A stretch of 64,000 nucleotides of DNA. Source: Streptomyces marokkonensis (GTDB taxonomy: Bacteria > Actinomycetota > Actinomycetes > Streptomycetales > Streptomycetaceae). The position numbers and the translations under genes were made by a program. The stretch covers positions 124,001-188,000 of the forward strand of contig NZ_VSKS01000004.1 in the NCBI RefSeq assembly GCF_008312835.1, read 5' to 3'. Under the pieces are notes generated by a model. The model was not told the DNA's origin and searched no databases. It was given only the letters and a program-made list of their open reading frames with translations. Shown piece after piece: positions 43,579 to 51,689 of the stretch; position 1 is the stretch's first letter, and each line of letters starts with the position of its first letter.

Positions 43579-45111
43579 TCAGGTGCGGCGCAGCGCGAAC
43601 CACAGCTCCATCCGTACGTCCGGATCGTCCAGGTCGGCCTCCAGCAGCGCCGCGCACCGCGCGATGCGCTGCCGCACGGTGTTGCGGTGCACGGACAGGG
43701 CCACCGCCGTGCGGTCCCAGCTGCCGTGCAGCGAGAGCCAGGTGCGCAGGGTGTCCGTGAGGGCGGGGGCGGCCGCTATCGGCGCGAGCAGCGCCCGGGC
43801 GTGGGCGTCCGCGTCCTGCGGCGGGACCAGGTCGGTGAGGGCGGGACGGTCGCCGTGCCGGACCAGCGGGGCGCGGGTGGCGCGGGCCCGGGCCAGGGCG
43901 CGGGCGGCCTGCGTGTCGGCGGCCGGCCAGTCGGGCGGGCCGGCGGCGGCGCTGACCCCGAGGGTCCAGCCGGGCAGCGGCTCGACGGGCCGGTCGGCCG
44001 GCACCAGCACGCGGACGATGCCGTCCGCCGGGTCCACCAGCGCCGATCCGAGGGCGGTGCCGAGTGTGGCGGCGGCCAGGGCGTCGGGGGGCGCCTGTCC
44101 GGCCGGCCGTGCGTGCACCACTCGCCACCGCTCTCCGCCGAGCAGGGGGGCGACGTCCCCGGGCGGGCTGCCCAGGAGGAGCCGTACGAGTGCGGAGGCG
44201 CGGGCCGCGCCGGTGCCGCTCTGTCGCCGGCCGGTGAGGAGGGTGAGCAGGGCGGCCGCGACGGAGGCGATGGTGTGGTCGCCGGGGGAGCGGTGGGGTG
44301 AGGCCACGCCGAGGACGAAGCCGGGGCCGGGGGCGAGGGCGTAGGCGGCCAGGTGGGTACCGCTGACGGTGTCGCTGGCCGAGGTCGGGGCGGGCGTCGG
44401 CTCGCGGCGCTTTCCGAGGCCCTTTCGGGCTCCGGGGGAGGCACGACTGTCCGCAGCTGGGCCGGTGGTGCCGGGGCGTACCCGCTCGGCCAGGTCGGAG
44501 AGGGCCTCCCTCGCCTCCGGAAGGGGGGCTGCTCCCGACTCGGCGATCTCGGAGGCGTCCGGGGCGAAGAGGACCGCCCAGCCGCCGATGCGCTGCGCCA
44601 GCTGGTGGAGCACCGGCCGGACCGGGTCCGGGCGGGCCGCCGCCGTGGCGAGGCTCTGCTGGGCCTCCGTGACCCGGCGCAGCTCCGCCAGCCGGGCCTG
44701 CGCCATCAGCTGCCAGACCGCCCGCGCCACCCCCGAGAACGTGGTCCGCGGCGGCACCTCCAGCAGTGGCAGCCCGTGCATCTCGCACGCCTCGGCCAGC
44801 GCCCCCGGCACCGTGTCGTGGACCGGTGCCACGCCGAACCCGAGCGCCGCCCCGCCCGCCGCCACGATCCGTGAGACGTACGCGTCGAAGTACCCCGCGC
44901 CCGCCCCGTCCGGGATGTGCACCCCCGCCGACAGCAGCAGCTCCCCGCCCAGCAGGTACGGGTACGGGTCCGCCATCTCCGAGGCGTGCGCCCAGTGGAC
45001 GACGGTGCCGGGATCGTCGGGTCCGGCGATCCGGCGCAGTCCGAGGTCCTCGCGGGCCAGGAGCGCGTCCAGGCGCACGGGCGGCGTGGGCGGGACCATG
45101 GGATCCGGCAT
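43579..45111 (-). CDS. PucR/CdaR-type transcriptional regulator
   Basis: Regulator of 510 residues. The N-terminal PucR ligand-associated domain is at about 5-120 (MVPPTPPVRLDALLAREDLG, GGELLLSAGVHIPDG). The middle is a GAF/GGDEF-like region, and the C-terminal HTH_30 domain (about 450-505, LHGSWDRTAVALSVHRNTVR) binds DNA. ATG 45111 follows GGAGGA; the much longer open frame upstream is antisense to the ureohydrolase and is ignored. A Gly/Arg/Pro-rich stretch at about 218-245 corresponds to a GTGCCTCCCCC repeat in the DNA and looks like an insertion. It is divergent from the ureohydrolase pair and probably activates it; PucR proteins often control nitrogen catabolism. Confidence 0.88.
   Translation of the reverse strand: MPDPMVPPTPPVRLDALLAREDLGLRRIAGPDDPGTVVHWAHASEMADPYPYLLGGELLLSAGVHIPDGAGAGYFDAYVSRIVAAGGAALGFGVAPVHDTVPGALAEACEMHGLPLLEVPPRTTFSGVARAVWQLMAQARLAELRRVTEAQQSLATAAARPDPVRPVLHQLAQRIGGWAVLFAPDASEIAESGAAPLPEAREALSDLAERVRPGTTGPAADSRASPGARKGLGKRREPTPAPTSASDTVSGTHLAAYALAPGPGFVLGVASPHRSPGDHTIASVAAALLTLLTGRRQSGTGAARASALVRLLLGSPPGDVAPLLGGERWRVVHARPAGQAPPDALAAATLGTALGSALVDPADGIVRVLVPADRPVEPLPGWTLGVSAAAGPPDWPAADTQAARALARARATRAPLVRHGDRPALTDLVPPQDADAHARALLAPIAAAPALTDTLRTWLSLHGSWDRTAVALSVHRNTVRQRIARCAALLEADLDDPDVRMELWFALRRT
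44418..44448. repeat. GC-rich repeat core inside PucR-type gene
   Basis: On the minus strand the segment reads GTGCCTCCCCCGGAGCCCGA followed by a complementary GGGCCTCGG arm. It shares the first 11 bases with the repeats at 3701-3790 and 1955-1993. It encodes part of a low-complexity loop between the ligand and DNA-binding parts of the protein. Confidence 0.45.
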
Positions 45112-45264
45112 GCTGGACGCTTCCTCCACTCCGTACGGTGAGAATGGATGAAACGTACACTTCGCAGATGCTTTCCGCCCCCCTAGGGTCGGGACGGACC
45201 GGCGGCCCGCGGGTACGGGCGGACGCACGAGCAAGGCGAAGAGCAGGAAAGAAGGCAGTTCCCC

Positions 45265-46233
45265 ATGACCAGCAACGAGACGCCCCGCGGCCCCGTCGAC
45301 TCCTCGCGCGTCCCCCGGTACGCCGGCCCCGCGACCTTCGCCCGGCTGCCCCGCCTCGACGAGGTCGGCCGCGCCGACGTCGCCGTGGTGGGCGTGCCGT
45401 TCGACTCGGGCGTCTCGTACCGGCCGGGCGCCCGCTTCGGCGGCAACGCGATCCGTGAGGCGTCCCGGTTGCTGCGCCCCTACAACCCGGCGCAGGACGC
45501 CTCCCCGTTCGCGCTGGCGCAGGTCGCGGACGGCGGCGACATCGCCGTGAACCCGTTCGACATCAACGAGGCCGTGGACACGGTCGAGGCGGCGGCGGAC
45601 GACCTGCTGGGGACGGGCGCGCGCCTCATGACCCTCGGCGGCGACCACACCATCGCCCTGCCGCTGCTCCGTTCGGTCGCGAAGAAGCACGGCCCGGTCG
45701 CCCTGCTCCACTTCGACGCCCACCTCGACACCTGGGACACCTACTTCGGCGCCGAGTACACCCACGGCACCCCGTTCCGCCGCGCGGTGGAGGAGGGCAT
45801 CCTCGACACCTCCGCCCTCTCCCACGTCGGCACCCGCGGTCCCCTCTACGGCAAGCAGGACCTCACCGACGACGAGAAGATGGGCTTCGGCATCGTCACC
45901 TCCGCCGACGTCTACCGGCGGGGCGCCGACGAGGTCGCCGACCAGCTCCGGCAGCGCATCGGCGACCGCCCGCTGTACATCTCCATCGACATCGACTGCC
46001 TGGACCCGGCCCACGCGCCCGGCACCGGCACCCCCGAGGCCGGCGGCATGACCTCCCGCGAGCTGCTCGAGATCCTGCGCGGCCTCGCCTCCTGCAACCT
46101 GGTCTCGGCGGACGTCGTCGAGGTGGCCCCCGCGTACGATCACGCGGAGATCACCTCGGTCGCCGCGTCCCACACGGCGTACGAGCTGACCACGATCATG
46201 TCCCGCCAGATCGCGGAGGCCCGCGCGAAGTGA
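45265..46233 (+). CDS. speB: Ureohydrolase: agmatinase or guanidinobutyrase
   Basis: Manganese ureohydrolase of 322 residues (arginase/agmatinase superfamily). Metal ligands are in [14 protein letters not shown] and [28 protein letters not shown] and [16 protein letters not shown] mark the agmatinase branch. It releases urea from a guanidino compound to give putrescine or 4-aminobutyrate. GGAAAGAAGG precedes the ATG. Its TGA overlaps the GTG of the ThDP enzyme, and a PucR gene is divergent. That pairing favours guanidinobutyrase (arginine transaminase route) over agmatinase, because no arginine decarboxylase is present. Confidence 0.9.
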   Translation: MTSNETPRGPVDSSRVPRYAGPATFARLPRLDEVGRADVAVVGVPFDSGVSYRPGARFGGNAIREASRLLRPYNPAQDASPFALAQVADGGDIAVNPFDINEAVDTVEAAADDLLGTGARLMTLGGDHTIALPLLRSVAKKHGPVALLHFDAHLDTWDTYFGAEYTHGTPFRRAVEEGILDTSALSHVGTRGPLYGKQDLTDDEKMGFGIVTSADVYRRGADEVADQLRQRIGDRPLYISIDIDCLDPAHAPGTGTPEAGGMTSRELLEILRGLASCNLVSADVVEVAPAYDHAEITSVAASHTAYELTTIMSRQIAEARAK

Positions 46234-47915
46234 CCCACGACCACGACCTGGTGCTCCGCCCGACCGCCGCACAGACGGAGGCGGCCCTGAATCCCCCTCC
46301 CGGCCGCATCGGCGGAGACCTCGTCGTGGAGACCCTGGCCGGGCTCGGCGCGACCACCGTCTTCGGCCTGCCCGGCCAGCACGCCCTCGGCGTGTTCGAC
46401 GCCCTGCGCCGCTCGGACCTGCGCTACATCGGCCTGCGGGTGGAGAACAACGCCGCCTTCGCGGCGGACGCGTACGGCCGGATCACCGGCGAGGCGGCCC
46501 CGCTGCTGCTGTCGACCGGCCCCGGAGCGCTGACCTCGCTGGCCGCGCTCCAGGAGGCGGCGGCCGCCTCCGCTCCCGTGCTGGCGATCTGCGGCCAGGT
46601 CCCGACGGCCGGGCTCGGCGGCGGCCGCCACGGCTATCTGCACGAACTCCCCGACCAGTCGGCCTCGTTCCGGGGCGTGGTGAAGTCCGTCCACACGGTG
46701 CGCACGGCGTCCCAGATCCCGTCGGCGATCGCGGAGGCGTGGAAGTCGGCGCTGACCGTCCCGCACGGGCCGGTGTGGGTGGAGATCCCGCAGGACGTCC
46801 TGCTCGCGGAGACGGTCCTCCCGGTGGTCACGGCGATGGACGCCACCCCGGACGAGCTGTCCCCGCGTCCCGAACTGACCGCCCTGGCCGCCCACCTGCT
46901 CGCGCACGCCGAACGCCCGGCGATCATCGCGGGCGGGGGAGTGGTCCGCTCCGACGCCTCCGGCAAGCTGAGGCAGCTCGCCGAACGCATCCAGGCCCCG
47001 GTGGTCACCACCCCCGGCGGCAAGGGCGCCTTCCCCTGGACGCATCCGCTGTCGCTCCAGTCCTGGCTGGAGGACCGGCACACCACCGACTTCCTTCAGG
47101 ACGTGGACGTCCTCCTGGTCGTCGGCTCCGGTCTCGGTGAACTCTCCTCGAACTACCACACGTTCGAGCCCCGCGGCCGCGTCGTCCAGATCGAGGCCGA
47201 CCTCGGCAAACTGGAGTCCAACCACCCGGGCCTCGGCATCCACGCGGACGCCCGCCTCGCGCTCCAGGCGCTCCTGGAGACGGTGCGGCCGCGCGAGGAC
47301 GCGACGGCCCCGGAGCGGGTACGGAACCTGCTGGACCGCGTACGCGCACGCATCGCGGCCCAGGACCTGACCCTGGAACAGCAGGTCCTGACGGCCGTCC
47401 GCCGCGCCCTGCCCGCCGGCTCGCCGTCCTTCTGGGACATGACGATCCTGGCCTACTGGGCCTGGTCCGCCTTCGACGCCAAGGGCCCCAACCACCTGCA
47501 CTCCGCGCAGGGCGCCGGAGGACTCGGCTACGGCTTCCCCGCCGCCCTCGGCGCGGCGGTCGCCGACCCCACCCGCCCGGTCCTGGCGGTCTCCGGGGAC
47601 GGCGGCGCCCTCTACTCCGTCGCCGAACTGGCCACCGCCCGCCAGTACGGCCTGGACGTCACGTGGCTGATCGTCGACGACGGCGGCTACGGCATCCTCC
47701 GCGAGTACATGACCGACGCCTTCGGCGAGCCCACGGCGACGGACCTGACCCGCCCGGACTTCGTGGCCCTGGCGGAGTCCTTCGGCGTCCCGGGCCGGCG
47801 CACGACCCCCGAGGCCCTGGAACAGGACCTCGCGCGGGCCCTGTCCACCCCGGGCCCGTCGGTCGTCGTCCTCCCCGCGGTCCTGCGCATGTTCGCGCCG
47901 ACGCACGGGGAATGA
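46230..47915 (+). CDS. ThDP-dependent decarboxylase, probably of 2-ketoarginine
   Basis: Acetolactate-synthase-fold ThDP enzyme of 561 residues. The Pyr domain contains the catalytic glutamate in [17 protein letters not shown], the middle domain has [23 protein letters not shown], and the PP domain has [20 protein letters not shown]. Where most relatives have NN (metal and diphosphate site) this enzyme has DD in [13 protein letters not shown]. The GTG at 46230 overlaps the ureohydrolase stop, so the pair is translationally coupled. AruI-type enzymes decarboxylate 5-guanidino-2-oxopentanoate; this genomic pairing fits that reaction, but substrate choice is inferred. Confidence 0.85.
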   Translation: MTHDHDLVLRPTAAQTEAALNPPPGRIGGDLVVETLAGLGATTVFGLPGQHALGVFDALRRSDLRYIGLRVENNAAFAADAYGRITGEAAPLLLSTGPGALTSLAALQEAAAASAPVLAICGQVPTAGLGGGRHGYLHELPDQSASFRGVVKSVHTVRTASQIPSAIAEAWKSALTVPHGPVWVEIPQDVLLAETVLPVVTAMDATPDELSPRPELTALAAHLLAHAERPAIIAGGGVVRSDASGKLRQLAERIQAPVVTTPGGKGAFPWTHPLSLQSWLEDRHTTDFLQDVDVLLVVGSGLGELSSNYHTFEPRGRVVQIEADLGKLESNHPGLGIHADARLALQALLETVRPREDATAPERVRNLLDRVRARIAAQDLTLEQQVLTAVRRALPAGSPSFWDMTILAYWAWSAFDAKGPNHLHSAQGAGGLGYGFPAALGAAVADPTRPVLAVSGDGGALYSVAELATARQYGLDVTWLIVDDGGYGILREYMTDAFGEPTATDLTRPDFVALAESFGVPGRRTTPEALEQDLARALSTPGPSVVVLPAVLRMFAPTHGE

Positions 47916-47980
47916 ACCCTTGTGCCGCCAGTGGCCCGGGGATCTAAGATCGGGAGCCGGCCGTAGGGGGGACCAGGACC

Positions 47981-48400
47981 ATGGATCCGGAGATCGCCGC
48001 ACTGGCAGGGACGGCGGGTACGACCGTCGTCACGTTGATGGTGACGACCGCCTGGGAATCGGCGAGGGACGGCATGGTCGCCCTGTGGCGCCGTTTCCAG
48101 CCGGCCAGAGCCGAGAGCATCGGTGAGGAACTGGAAGCGGGCCGTGCGGAGCTGCTCCTCGCGCGCCAGGCAGGTGACGCCGAATCCGAGGCCGAGCTGA
48201 CCGCCGAGTGGCAGGGCCGCGTACGGCGCCTGCTGCTCGCCCGACCGGATGTCGCCGACGAACTGCGAGGGCTCCTCGACGAGTTGGCCCCGTCGCTCCC
48301 GGATGAGCCGGAGACGGGGCACATCCACTTGCAGGCCCGCGCGTCGGGCAGTGCCCGGATCTACCAGGCCGGGCGCGACCAGCACATCACCGAACGATGA
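47981..48400 (+). CDS. Candidate amyloid-signalling effector (Bell-like) protein
   Basis: A 139-residue protein that matches no enzyme family I recognise. The N-terminus has a hydrophobic, Gly/Ala/Thr-rich stretch (about 5-25, IAALAGTAGTTVVTLMVTTA) and then charged helices (to about 110), resembling membrane-targeting Bell/HeLo-like effector domains. A short Pro-rich hinge follows, and the last 21 residues contain SGSARIYQAGRDQHI. The next gene begins with nearly the same motif. Its TGA overlaps the ATG of that NB-ARC/TPR gene, so the two are made together. Inferred role: a membrane-disrupting executor switched on when the NLR-like partner seeds amyloid assembly through the shared motif. Confidence 0.7.
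   Translation: MDPEIAALAGTAGTTVVTLMVTTAWESARDGMVALWRRFQPARAESIGEELEAGRAELLLARQAGDAESEAELTAEWQGRVRRLLLARPDVADELRGLLDELAPSLPDEPETGHIHLQARASGSARIYQAGRDQHITER
48337..48367 (+). repeat. 31-bp perfect direct repeat, copy 1 (effector 3' end)
   Basis: These 31 bases recur without change at 48423-48453. In both places they are read in the same frame and encode RASGSARIYQ. The spacing is 86 bp, and the second copy lies near the start of the NLR-like gene. Confidence 0.9.
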
Positions 48401-50601
48401 GCGTGCCGAGGCCGATGGAGGGCCGCGCGTCGGGCAGTGCCCGGATCTACCAGACCGGTGGCGACCAGTACATCGAGGAACACGTCCACCACTACGCGCC
48501 GGGCTCCGCCCCGCTGTTCGGGCACCCGTGGACGGGCCCGGCCGAACCCCGCGGAACCGCTCCCGACTCTGTCCGCACGCCCCAGGCCGGTCGCGCGCCC
48601 GGCATCCTGCGGGACCGCACCGACCTCATGGAGCGCCTACGGGCCGCCGTGGCCGGGCCCGGCGGTGACATCCAGGTCCTGCACGGAATGGGCGGCTGCG
48701 GCAAGACGGCCGTCGCCCACACCCTCTTCACCGAGGCCGTACGCGACCACGGCCGCGTCGGCCTGTGGGTCAACGCCTCCGAACGGGTGTCCCTGCGCGC
48801 CGGCATGCTCGCCGTCGCCGGTGACCGCGGTGCCGCAGACGGCGAACTGGCTGCCGCAGCCGGCGGCCAGCGCGCCGCGGCCGACCTGGTCTGGCACTAC
48901 CTGGACCACTCGGCGCGACCCTGGCTGCTGGTCCTCGACAACGCCGACGACCCCGGCATCCTGGAGGAAGGCGCCTGGTTACGCCCGAGCCCCGCGGGGA
49001 CGGTGCTGGTGACCACCCGCCACGCGGCCTCCCCGCTCTGGCACACCCCGGAGGTGAGCAGCCACCGGCTCGGTGTGCTTCCCCTGGAGGACGCGACCCT
49101 GGTCCTGCGTGATCTGGCTCCGGAGGCGGGTACGCGGGAGTCCGCGCGCAAGGTCGCCCGGCGCCTGGGCTGCCTGCCCCTGGCGCTGACCCTGGCCGGG
49201 GCACATCTGGCCCACCAGCTGCTGGAGTCGTGGTCCATGGACGAGTACGACCGGAAACTGAGCGAGGAGTCGACGGCCCTGGTCGACCGGGGGGCTCCGG
49301 CGACCGGCGGTGGGCAGTCCCGCCACCTCGTGGGCCGGACGTGGCAACTGTCGCTTGACGGCCTGGCGGAAGGTGGCCTGCCGGAGGCGACCGCCCTGTT
49401 GCGGCTGCTGTCCTTCTGGGCGGCGGATCCCGTTCCGCTGTCGCTGTTGCTGCCGGCGGCACAGGGCAGGGTCGACGGCCTCGAACACCTTGATCCGCCG
49501 CTGACCGCCGGCCGGGTCGAACCGGCCCTGCGCGCGCTCCTCGACCACTCGCTGATCGACCTGGTCGAGACGGACGGGCACCGCTGCGTGAAGGCCCACG
49601 GGGTCCTGCTGGACAGCGTCGCCGTGGGCGTGCCCGACGCGGAACGGGAACTCCTGGCGCAAGCGGCGGGCCGGCTGCTGCGGGCGGCGCTGCCGCAGGA
49701 GGACGCCGCGTCACCGCGGGCCCGCTCCCAGGTGCGGCTCCTGGCGCCGCACGTGACCGGTCTGCTGCACCGGTCCCGCCGCCACGCCCTCGTGACGGCG
49801 GAATCCGTACGGATCGCGGCGCGCGTCGCACGCCTGGTGTACGAGGCGGGGGACTGGACCGCCGCGCTGGCGCTGGCCGCCACCGCCGCGCAGACCGCCG
49901 CGGAGCACCTGGGGGACGAGCACCCGGCGACCATCGAGGCACGGTCGGGCCAGGGCCCCGTCCTGTTCCGGCTCGGCCGGTACGCCGAAGCCGCCGACCT
50001 CCTGCGGCCGGTCCACCGGGACGCGCTGCGCACGCTCGGCCCCCATGACGCGCGCACCCTGGACGCGGCCTACGAACTACAACGGGTGCTGCACCGCCTG
50101 GGTGAGCTGGCACAAGCCCGTACCCTGCTGGAATCAGTCCTGGACGGTCGCCGCCGCGCGCTCGGCGAGGACCATGTCGCCACCCTCAAGACCCGCTGCG
50201 AGATGCTGGAACTCCTCCTTGCGCAGGACGAGTTCGACGGTTACACGGCGGCGGCCGAGGAACTGGCGGGGGACTGCGAACGCCGCCTCGGCCCCGAGCA
50301 CCTCGTGACCGTGTGGGCGCGCGACGCGCTGGCGCGGGGGCTCCTGCGCTCCGGCCGGGGCGCCGAGGCGGAGGCTCTCTTCCGCCGGGTACTCGCCGGA
50401 CAGCGGGCCGGGTACGGGGACGACCATCCGCTCGTCCTCGGAGTGCTCATCCAGCTCAGCCGCGCCCAGCACGCGCAGGGCAAGCGGGAGCAGGCCGCCG
50501 GGAGCGCGCGCGAGGTGGCCGAGCAGCGGGCCGCGATTCTCGGTGAGGACCACCCGGAGACGGTCGCGGCCCGCGCCTGGTACGCCGAGGTCCGGGCGTA
50601 G
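48397..50601 (+). CDS. NLR-like NB-ARC/TPR protein with N-terminal amyloid-type motif
   Basis: STAND-type ATPase of 734 residues. Residues 9-29 hold the motif shared with the upstream effector (GRASGSARIYQTGGDQYI). A linker follows, then an NB-ARC ATPase domain: P-loop GMGGCGKTAVA at 97-107 with K103, Walker B LLVLDNADD with D181, the TTR sensor at 206-208 and a GxLPLAL motif near 265. A helical region leads to kinesin-light-chain-like TPR repeats (about 480-734, spaced ~42 residues, with LGxxH..T signatures). Codon 195 is TTA (48979-48981), so translation should need the bldA tRNA. The ATG overlaps the effector stop. Likely a ligand-gated oligomerising sensor; ligand unknown. Confidence 0.88.
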   Translation: MSVPRPMEGRASGSARIYQTGGDQYIEEHVHHYAPGSAPLFGHPWTGPAEPRGTAPDSVRTPQAGRAPGILRDRTDLMERLRAAVAGPGGDIQVLHGMGGCGKTAVAHTLFTEAVRDHGRVGLWVNASERVSLRAGMLAVAGDRGAADGELAAAAGGQRAAADLVWHYLDHSARPWLLVLDNADDPGILEEGAWLRPSPAGTVLVTTRHAASPLWHTPEVSSHRLGVLPLEDATLVLRDLAPEAGTRESARKVARRLGCLPLALTLAGAHLAHQLLESWSMDEYDRKLSEESTALVDRGAPATGGGQSRHLVGRTWQLSLDGLAEGGLPEATALLRLLSFWAADPVPLSLLLPAAQGRVDGLEHLDPPLTAGRVEPALRALLDHSLIDLVETDGHRCVKAHGVLLDSVAVGVPDAERELLAQAAGRLLRAALPQEDAASPRARSQVRLLAPHVTGLLHRSRRHALVTAESVRIAARVARLVYEAGDWTAALALAATAAQTAAEHLGDEHPATIEARSGQGPVLFRLGRYAEAADLLRPVHRDALRTLGPHDARTLDAAYELQRVLHRLGELAQARTLLESVLDGRRRALGEDHVATLKTRCEMLELLLAQDEFDGYTAAAEELAGDCERRLGPEHLVTVWARDALARGLLRSGRGAEAEALFRRVLAGQRAGYGDDHPLVLGVLIQLSRAQHAQGKREQAAGSAREVAEQRAAILGEDHPETVAARAWYAEVRA
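48423..48453 (+). repeat. 31-bp perfect direct repeat, copy 2 (NLR 5' end)
   Basis: Identical to 48337-48367. Flanking bases are less similar, which points to a recent duplication or gene conversion of the motif-coding DNA. Confidence 0.9.
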
Positions 50602-50629
50602 CGCTCCCGGACGGGTCTTCTGCCGCGGC

Positions 50630-51451
50630 CTACCAGATCGACTCGACCCACTCCGGGTGGTCGATGAACGGGTTGCGGTTGTGCTGGTAGGAGTCGTAGA
50701 TGACCTCGTTGCGGTTCTTCTCGAACGCGCTCGGCGGGTCCTCCTGGTGCCACTGCTTCAGGACCGGGAGGCGGCCGTGGTACGGGTTGCTGCCGTTGGT
50801 GACGGAGTCGTTGGGCTCCAGGTCGGGCCAGCCGTCGGTGCCCTCGTAGCGGACCGCCATGTAGAGGATCATGCGGGCCACGTCGCCCTTGACGGCGTCG
50901 CGGGGCTCGAAGGAGTTCGAGTCGGTGAGGCTGCCGCCGCTGTTGGTGAACGAGCTGCCGCCGTTGTCGAAGTCCTTGTTGCTGCGGATCGAGTTGACCT
51001 GCACGTCCTCGGGACGCAGGTGGTGCAGGTCGGTGCCGGGGCCGGTGGAGGTGCCGAAGTCGCCGTGCGACTTGGCCCACACGTGTTCGCGGTTCCAGTC
51101 GCCGACGTCACCGCCGTTGAGGGACTTGCTGCGGGAGATGCCCGAGTACAGCAGGATCACGTTGTTGCTGTTGTTCGGGTCCTGGTCGGTGACCTTCAGG
51201 GCGTCCCAGACCGCCGAGTACGACAGCTTCGTCTGGTCGCTGATGATCGTGTGGAGGGCGGTCTTGAGGGCTTCGCCGGTCTTGCCGGCCGCGTCGTCGT
51301 AGTACGCCGGGTCGTAGGACGTCGCCGCCGTCGTGGCCGTCTCCGTCGCCGTGGCCGGGGTGGCGGTCACGGCGGGGGCGGCGAGGCCAGCGAGTACGGC
51401 GGCCGTGGCGAGCGCCACGGCCTTGCGGTGCGGTATGCGTATGGCGAGCAT
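50630..51451 (-). CDS. Secreted endonuclease I family nuclease
   Basis: Exported nuclease of 273 residues in the EndA/NucM (endonuclease I) family. The signal peptide is about 30 residues (KAVALATAAVLAGLAAPAVTATPA). The beta-beta-alpha-metal motif is WNREHVWAKSHGDFG with the catalytic His, followed by TDLHHLRPEDVQVNSIRSN and DVARMILYMAVRYEG. It probably degrades extracellular DNA for phosphate or nucleotides. ATG 51451 is chosen because the signal peptide starts there; the longer frame upstream adds an unrelated hydrophilic leader. It is convergent with the NLR-like gene, 28 bp apart. Confidence 0.92.
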   Translation of the reverse strand: MLAIRIPHRKAVALATAAVLAGLAAPAVTATPATATETATTAATSYDPAYYDDAAGKTGEALKTALHTIISDQTKLSYSAVWDALKVTDQDPNNSNNVILLYSGISRSKSLNGGDVGDWNREHVWAKSHGDFGTSTGPGTDLHHLRPEDVQVNSIRSNKDFDNGGSSFTNSGGSLTDSNSFEPRDAVKGDVARMILYMAVRYEGTDGWPDLEPNDSVTNGSNPYHGRLPVLKQWHQEDPPSAFEKNRNEVIYDSYQHNRNPFIDHPEWVESIW

Positions 51452-51689
51452 GTGGGGTGTCCGATCTACGCGGGTTGCACGAAGGTGATACCCGCGAGAG
51501 TGACATGCACATGCAGTCCGGAGGGTGTAGGGAACGTGGCGATTGCGTGACGGCTCCTCGTCCGGCGGAGCTCCAGACCACCCGCTTCTACGCTCTGCGC
51601 GTACGCCTCCGGTCACCGCGGCGGGATGAAATCCGCTGCTGGTCGCGTTGGTGCCTTCCGGTAGAGCAGGACGATCGGAGGGCACCCGC

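Noticed and set aside
43579-46272. PucR gene as an 897-codon protein
   Set aside because: The upstream third is antisense to the ureohydrolase. ATG 45111 has a ribosome site and the family N-terminus.
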